DNA from: M3007 sp041741155
GTDB lineage: Bacteria; Bacteroidota; Bacteroidia; Chitinophagales; Saprospiraceae
NCBI GenBank assembly: GCA_041741155.1
Contig: JBGSKO010000077.1
Coordinates: forward strand, 1 to 37,048
DNA: 37,048 nucleotides
Reading direction: 5' to 3'
Part shown: positions 33,875 to 37,048 of the stretch, one piece after another
How the letters are laid out: every line of letters starts with the position of its first letter
Numbering within the stretch: position 1 is the stretch's first letter
Translations under genes and position numbers: made by a program
Notes under the pieces: model-generated
Database searches by the model: none
Told to the model about the DNA's origin: nothing
What the model saw: the letters and a program-made list of their open reading frames with translations, nothing else

Positions 33875-34264
33875 CTATTTCGGCTGTATAAAATCCCATA
33901 AATTCCCGTACAAATCTTCAAAAACGGACACCGTGCCGAAAGGCTCCTCCGCCGGTTCGCGTACAAACCGGACGCCCTGTGCGCGCATCCGGTGGTAGTC
34001 GCGCCAAAAATCGTCGGTGTGCAGAAAAAGAAAAACACGCCCGCCGGTTTGGTTGCCCACGCGGCTCCGTTGCTCGTCGGTGGCGGCTTTCGCCAGCAAT
34101 AACCGGCATTGCCCGTCGCCCGGCGGCGCCAGCACGACCCACCGCTTCACGGCGCTCAGGACGGTGTCTTCCACCAGCTCAAAATGCAGTTTTTCGGTGT
34201 AAAACCGGATCGCCTCGTCGTAATCGTCCACGACCAAGGCAATTTGCGCGATGTATTGTTTCAT
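33875..34264 (-). CDS. VOC-fold (glyoxalase/bleomycin-resistance-like) protein
   Basis: 129 residues, one VOC module of two beta-alpha-beta-beta-beta halves: IALVVDDYDEAIRFYTEKLHFELVED at the start and FLFLHTDDFWRDYHRMRAQGVRF with FEDLYGNLWDFIQP at the end. The histidine usually found near the first strand is not there (QIALVV), so the usual metal site may be incomplete. Substrate cannot be told from sequence; relatives range from enzymes to drug-binding proteins. Lies 34 bp after the ABC permease on the same strand, so possibly co-transcribed. Confidence 0.88.
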   Translation of the reverse strand: MKQYIAQIALVVDDYDEAIRFYTEKLHFELVEDTVLSAVKRWVVLAPPGDGQCRLLLAKAATDEQRSRVGNQTGGRVFLFLHTDDFWRDYHRMRAQGVRFVREPAEEPFGTVSVFEDLYGNLWDFIQPK

Positions 34265-34298
34265 CTTCGTATGTATTGCTAAACTGGCTTACTCGGCC

Positions 34299-36866
34299 TT
34301 ACACTTCCTGCCTCAGCACCTCCAGCGGCGGCTTGCGCACTACTTCCCGACTGTTCAGGAGCCCGATGACTACCGTGATGGCGGTGATAACGGCGAATGT
34401 CAGCAGCAGCGGCCACCAGTCCGGCGAAAACGGTATTTTAAACGCAAACCGCGCCAGCGCCCAGGCACTACCCACCGACAAACCCACGCCGGCCAGACAC
34501 GCCAGCCCGCCCAGCAACAGGTATTCCAGCGCAATAATGCGCAAGATAATCCGGCGACTCGCGCCCAGCGTGCGCAGCAGCACGCTCTCCCGGATACGGG
34601 CAAACTTGCCCTGATAAATCGAACTGATCAGCACCAGCAACCCCGTCAGAATACTGAACAGCGCCATGAACCGGATCACAAACGACACTTTGCCCAGCAC
34701 TTCGTCCACCGATTTCAGGATTTGCGTCAGGTCAATAGCCGATACGTTCGGGTAACGCTGTACCAGTTCGGACTGAAATGCCGCAGATTGCGCCGCATCG
34801 GCCACCCGCGACACCACCACGTGAAACTGCGGGGCAGGCTCCAGCACACCCGTCGGGAATACGACCATGAAGTTGGTCTGTATCCGGGTAAAATCTACTT
34901 TTCGGATGCTGCCGACCACCGTTTCCAGCCGCGTGCCCTGCACGTTGAAGGCGATTTTGGTGCCTACTTTGGCCTTCATACCGCGTTGCAGGTTGTCGGA
35001 AATGGACACCCGGATCGGTTCCCCCGGCCGGTGTACGCCCACCCATTCGCCCTCGATGATCTGCTCGGTATCAATCAGCGTATCCCGGAACGTTACCCGG
35101 TACTCCCGATCCCATACCCATTTCGATATGCTGGAATCCTTTTCAATTCCCTCAACTTTCTCAACGCCCTCAACCGCTTCAACTTCCTCCTCCACCGGTT
35201 TGCGCTGTCCATCTACTTCCTCCACCCGCACGGCCACGATGGGCACTTGCTGGATCAGCGGCATTCCATGCGCGCGCACCATTTCGGCCACGCTGTCTTT
35301 TTGGTCGGTTTGGATGTCGAACAGGACCATGTTCGGCTGGTTGCCGCTGCCGGAAAACTCGACCTGTCGCAGCAGCAGGTTTTGGGTCAAAAACAGCGTA
35401 GAGAGTAGCATAACCCCCAGCCCGATGGTGACCACCAGCAGCACGGTCTGGTTTTCCGGGCGGAACAGGTTGGCGATACCCTGCCGCCACACGTAGGACC
35501 ATTTTTTGGGAAAAAATTTGCGCAGCAAAAACGTGAGGGACCGTGCGATACCCCACAACACCGCGAACGCCACGGCAATGCCGCCGATAAACCAGAGGGT
35601 TTCCTTCCAGTCGCCGATAAGCCAGCGGGTGAACCCGAGCAGCGCCGCCGTGATCAGGGTGTACACGCCCCATTGCAGCCACCTGCTGGTGGTTTCCTGC
35701 TCCCCAAACGAGGTGCGCAGGGTGCGCAGCGGGGAGGTACGCAAAATGCCGGCCAACGGCAACAGCGCAAACAGCACCGCCACCGACACGCCCAACAATA
35801 CGCCCTGCAGGGCTGAAACCATCGAAATATCGGTGCTCACATCGGCAATGGGCAGCAGGTCTTTCGTCACCCAGGGCAGCGCCATCTGGATGAGCGAACC
35901 CAGCGTCGCGCCCAATACCGCGCCCACCAACCCGATACCCGCCACTTGCACGAGATAGACATAAAATGCCTTGCGCCCACTGGCGCCAAGGCAGCGCAGA
36001 ATGGCTACCGTAGCCAGTTTGTCTTTGATGTAAATGTGCACGGCGCCGGCCACGCCGATACAGCCCAGCAGCAGGGCCACAAAACCTACCAGATTGAGGA
36101 ATGTGGAAAAACTGCCGAATGCCTTTCCGATGCTCTGCTTGTTGGTTTCCACCGTTTCCCAGTCCATACTGGCCTTGTCAAGCGGTTTTTCGAGGCGGGC
36201 CACTAAGGAATCGAGCAGGGTAGGGTTGGGGATTTTGAAATAATACTGGTACCACACGCGGCTGCCTTTTTGCACCAGTTCCGTGGAGTCGAGCCACTCG
36301 AAAGGTATAAACGCCACAGGTGCTATGGCCGATCCGATGCCCGCGCGTCCGGGACGCGAGAGCAGATCGCCCTCGATGGCGAAGGCCTGGGTGCCGATCT
36401 GGACGGTGTCGCCGGGCTGTACGCCAAATTGAAGCATCAGGCCGTGCTCCACGAGGGCTTTTTTGCCGCCGTTGTGGTAGGTCTGCCAGGAGTTGCCCGG
36501 CACACTTTTCCAGGAGCCAAAAAACGGGTAGCCGGGATCGGATGCGCGCACATTGGTCAGGCGGGTACCGTCGCTTTTGGGGAAATAAGCCATGCTGAGC
36601 AGGTTGTAAACCCGCGCACGCTGGATACCCGGAGTGGCCATGACCTCCGTCATGATCGAATCGGGCAGGGGCGAATTGCCCTGGATAAGCAGGTCGGCGC
36701 CGAGGAGCGACTTGGCTTCCCGGTCAATATCGGCAGTAAGGTTGACGCTGAAGGAGCGCACAGCGGTAAGTGCGGCGATGCCCGCCACGATGGCAGACAT
36801 GAATAAGAACAGGCGGGCACGGTTGCGGCGGCTGTCGCGCCAGGCCATTTTCAGGATAAAAGACAC
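34299..36866 (-). CDS. FtsX-like ABC transporter permease (YbbP type)
   Basis: 855 residues, a two-FtsX-domain permease like YbbP, with one membrane helix at the N-terminus, a large periplasmic domain (about 45-245), three helices, a middle region with further helices, a second periplasmic domain (about 500-700) and three C-terminal helices ending near LLNSREVVRKPPLEVLR. These proteins work with a cytoplasmic ATPase in lipid or lipoprotein handling or in toxin export. The start is GTG at 36866 (SFILKMAWRDSRRNRAR). An ATG at 36848 would lose the first six residues, and the heptad tract at a 10-nt distance favours the GTG. A 9-nt repeat insertion lies at 35143-35187. No ATPase gene is visible. 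Confidence 0.87.
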   Translation of the reverse strand: MSFILKMAWRDSRRNRARLFLFMSAIVAGIAALTAVRSFSVNLTADIDREAKSLLGADLLIQGNSPLPDSIMTEVMATPGIQRARVYNLLSMAYFPKSDGTRLTNVRASDPGYPFFGSWKSVPGNSWQTYHNGGKKALVEHGLMLQFGVQPGDTVQIGTQAFAIEGDLLSRPGRAGIGSAIAPVAFIPFEWLDSTELVQKGSRVWYQYYFKIPNPTLLDSLVARLEKPLDKASMDWETVETNKQSIGKAFGSFSTFLNLVGFVALLLGCIGVAGAVHIYIKDKLATVAILRCLGASGRKAFYVYLVQVAGIGLVGAVLGATLGSLIQMALPWVTKDLLPIADVSTDISMVSALQGVLLGVSVAVLFALLPLAGILRTSPLRTLRTSFGEQETTSRWLQWGVYTLITAALLGFTRWLIGDWKETLWFIGGIAVAFAVLWGIARSLTFLLRKFFPKKWSYVWRQGIANLFRPENQTVLLVVTIGLGVMLLSTLFLTQNLLLRQVEFSGSGNQPNMVLFDIQTDQKDSVAEMVRAHGMPLIQQVPIVAVRVEEVDGQRKPVEEEVEAVEGVEKVEGIEKDSSISKWVWDREYRVTFRDTLIDTEQIIEGEWVGVHRPGEPIRVSISDNLQRGMKAKVGTKIAFNVQGTRLETVVGSIRKVDFTRIQTNFMVVFPTGVLEPAPQFHVVVSRVADAAQSAAFQSELVQRYPNVSAIDLTQILKSVDEVLGKVSFVIRFMALFSILTGLLVLISSIYQGKFARIRESVLLRTLGASRRIILRIIALEYLLLGGLACLAGVGLSVGSAWALARFAFKIPFSPDWWPLLLTFAVITAITVVIGLLNSREVVRKPPLEVLRQEV
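35143..35187. repeat. 9-nt tandem repeat inside the permease gene
   Basis: Five units of 9 nt each beginning TCAA (35143, 35152, 35161, 35170, 35179), encoding an acidic (V/I)E-x repeat (EVEAVEGVEKVEGIE) in the second periplasmic domain. In frame, so the protein stays intact. The period of 9 and the TCAA core are shared with the arrays near pdxJ. Confidence 0.85.
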
Positions 36867-36876
36867 GTTGGGGAAT

Positions 36877-36911
36877 GATGAATGATAAATGATGAATGAT
36901 AAATGATAAAT
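36877..36911. repeat. Five heptad repeats before the permease start
   Basis: GATGAAT, GATAAAT, GATGAAT, GATAAAT, GATAAAT on the plus strand. The tract is 10 nt from the GTG start at 36866, and its other end meets the insertion-sequence end at 36912 exactly. Confidence 0.88.
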
Positions 36912-37048
36912 TGTGCCTTCCTAAAATACCTTGACCTGAATGAAGAAATTATAAATCAAGGTTCAACGAAAGTTGAAACGGATTATCAACGAATTGTTTG
37001 ATTGTAAAGATTTCGATTTCCGGTCTTGATGCCGGATCAAGTTCATTG
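36912..37048 (-). mobile_element. Insertion sequence, 3' end (partial, runs off the window)
   Basis: Begins TGTGCCTTCCTAAAATAC and matches the complementary end at 106-131 at 21 of 26 positions. Same orientation as the left copy: the left edge has the 5' end of a minus-strand element, the right edge the 3' end. The AAT before it (36909-36911) repeats at 132-134, consistent with a 3-bp target duplication. Confidence 0.75.
36949..37048 (-). CDS. C-terminus of a transposase frame (partial)
   Basis: 32 codons entering from the right edge and ending in TAA (36951-36949): the product finishes EIEIFTIKQFVDNPFQ followed by LSLNLDL. It lies just inside the terminal inverted repeat, where the last gene of an insertion sequence would stop. 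AT-rich compared with the neighbours. No catalytic motif is visible in so short a piece, so the assignment rests on position. Confidence 0.45.
   Translation of the reverse strand, partial: NELDPASRPEIEIFTIKQFVDNPFQLSLNLDL

Noticed and set aside
34251..35408. 385-codon open frame on the plus strand
   Set aside because: Antisense to the FtsX-like permease; Arg/His/Gln-rich with no domain.
37026..37042. CTTGAT...ATCAAG palindrome at the right edge
   Set aside because: Inside the partial transposase frame, short, and no sign of a regulatory role.

Overview
The window looks like chromosomal DNA of a Bacteroidota bacterium, most plausibly from the Saprospiria/Chitinophagia side of the phylum (the class is inferred, the phylum is well supported). 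Evidence for the phylum: a SusC/SusD pair, a giant secreted protein ending in a type IX secretion (T9SS) sorting domain, SprB, BACON and CHU_C-type Ig-like modules, Bacteroidota-type -7 promoter boxes (TAnnTTTG) in front of several genes, and no clear Shine-Dalgarno sites.

Layout. Positions 1-131 and 36912-37048 are the two ends of one insertion-sequence type in the same orientation, recognised by a shared imperfect 26-bp terminal inverted repeat. Between them: corA and kdsA (divergent); an ExbB-ExbD-ExbD-TonB energy-transduction operon followed by a second TonB-like paralogue; a convergent TPR exporter-type protein; an orphan PstS-like phosphate-binding lipoprotein with a small membrane protein; a SusC/SusD outer-membrane uptake pair; pdxJ; a CPBP (CAAX-like) membrane protease coupled to a small tudor/CarD-like protein; then a 16-kb block, all on the minus strand, of CHAT protease, STAND ATPase, a 2531-residue T9SS surface protein, a Kelch lipoprotein, an exported membrane protein and an exported WD40 protein; finally a VOC-fold protein and an FtsX-like ABC permease.

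How they fit together. ExbB/ExbD/TonB would supply energy for the SusC transporter. The CHAT and STAND genes overlap by 4 bp. The four genes downstream are also tightly packed (gaps of 6, -4 and -4 bp). CHAT, STAND and WD40 are the three parts of a well-known fused signalling/cell-death architecture, here split into separate proteins, with the WD40 part exported and a giant surface protein encoded between. This is my best candidate for an undescribed system, but its function is not shown by the sequence.

The most striking non-coding feature is two families of simple tandem repeats placed directly in front of start codons in a fixed orientation: a 9-nt-based family (AATCGAATCAATC type) before the PstS-like gene, pdxJ and the CPBP gene, and a 7-nt family (ACTCATC/ATTCATC type) before the small membrane protein, the tudor-like gene and the ABC permease. 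Between pdxJ and the CPBP gene the first family forms two opposed arrays whose outer ends are a perfect 41-bp inverted repeat. No tRNA, rRNA or CRISPR array was seen.
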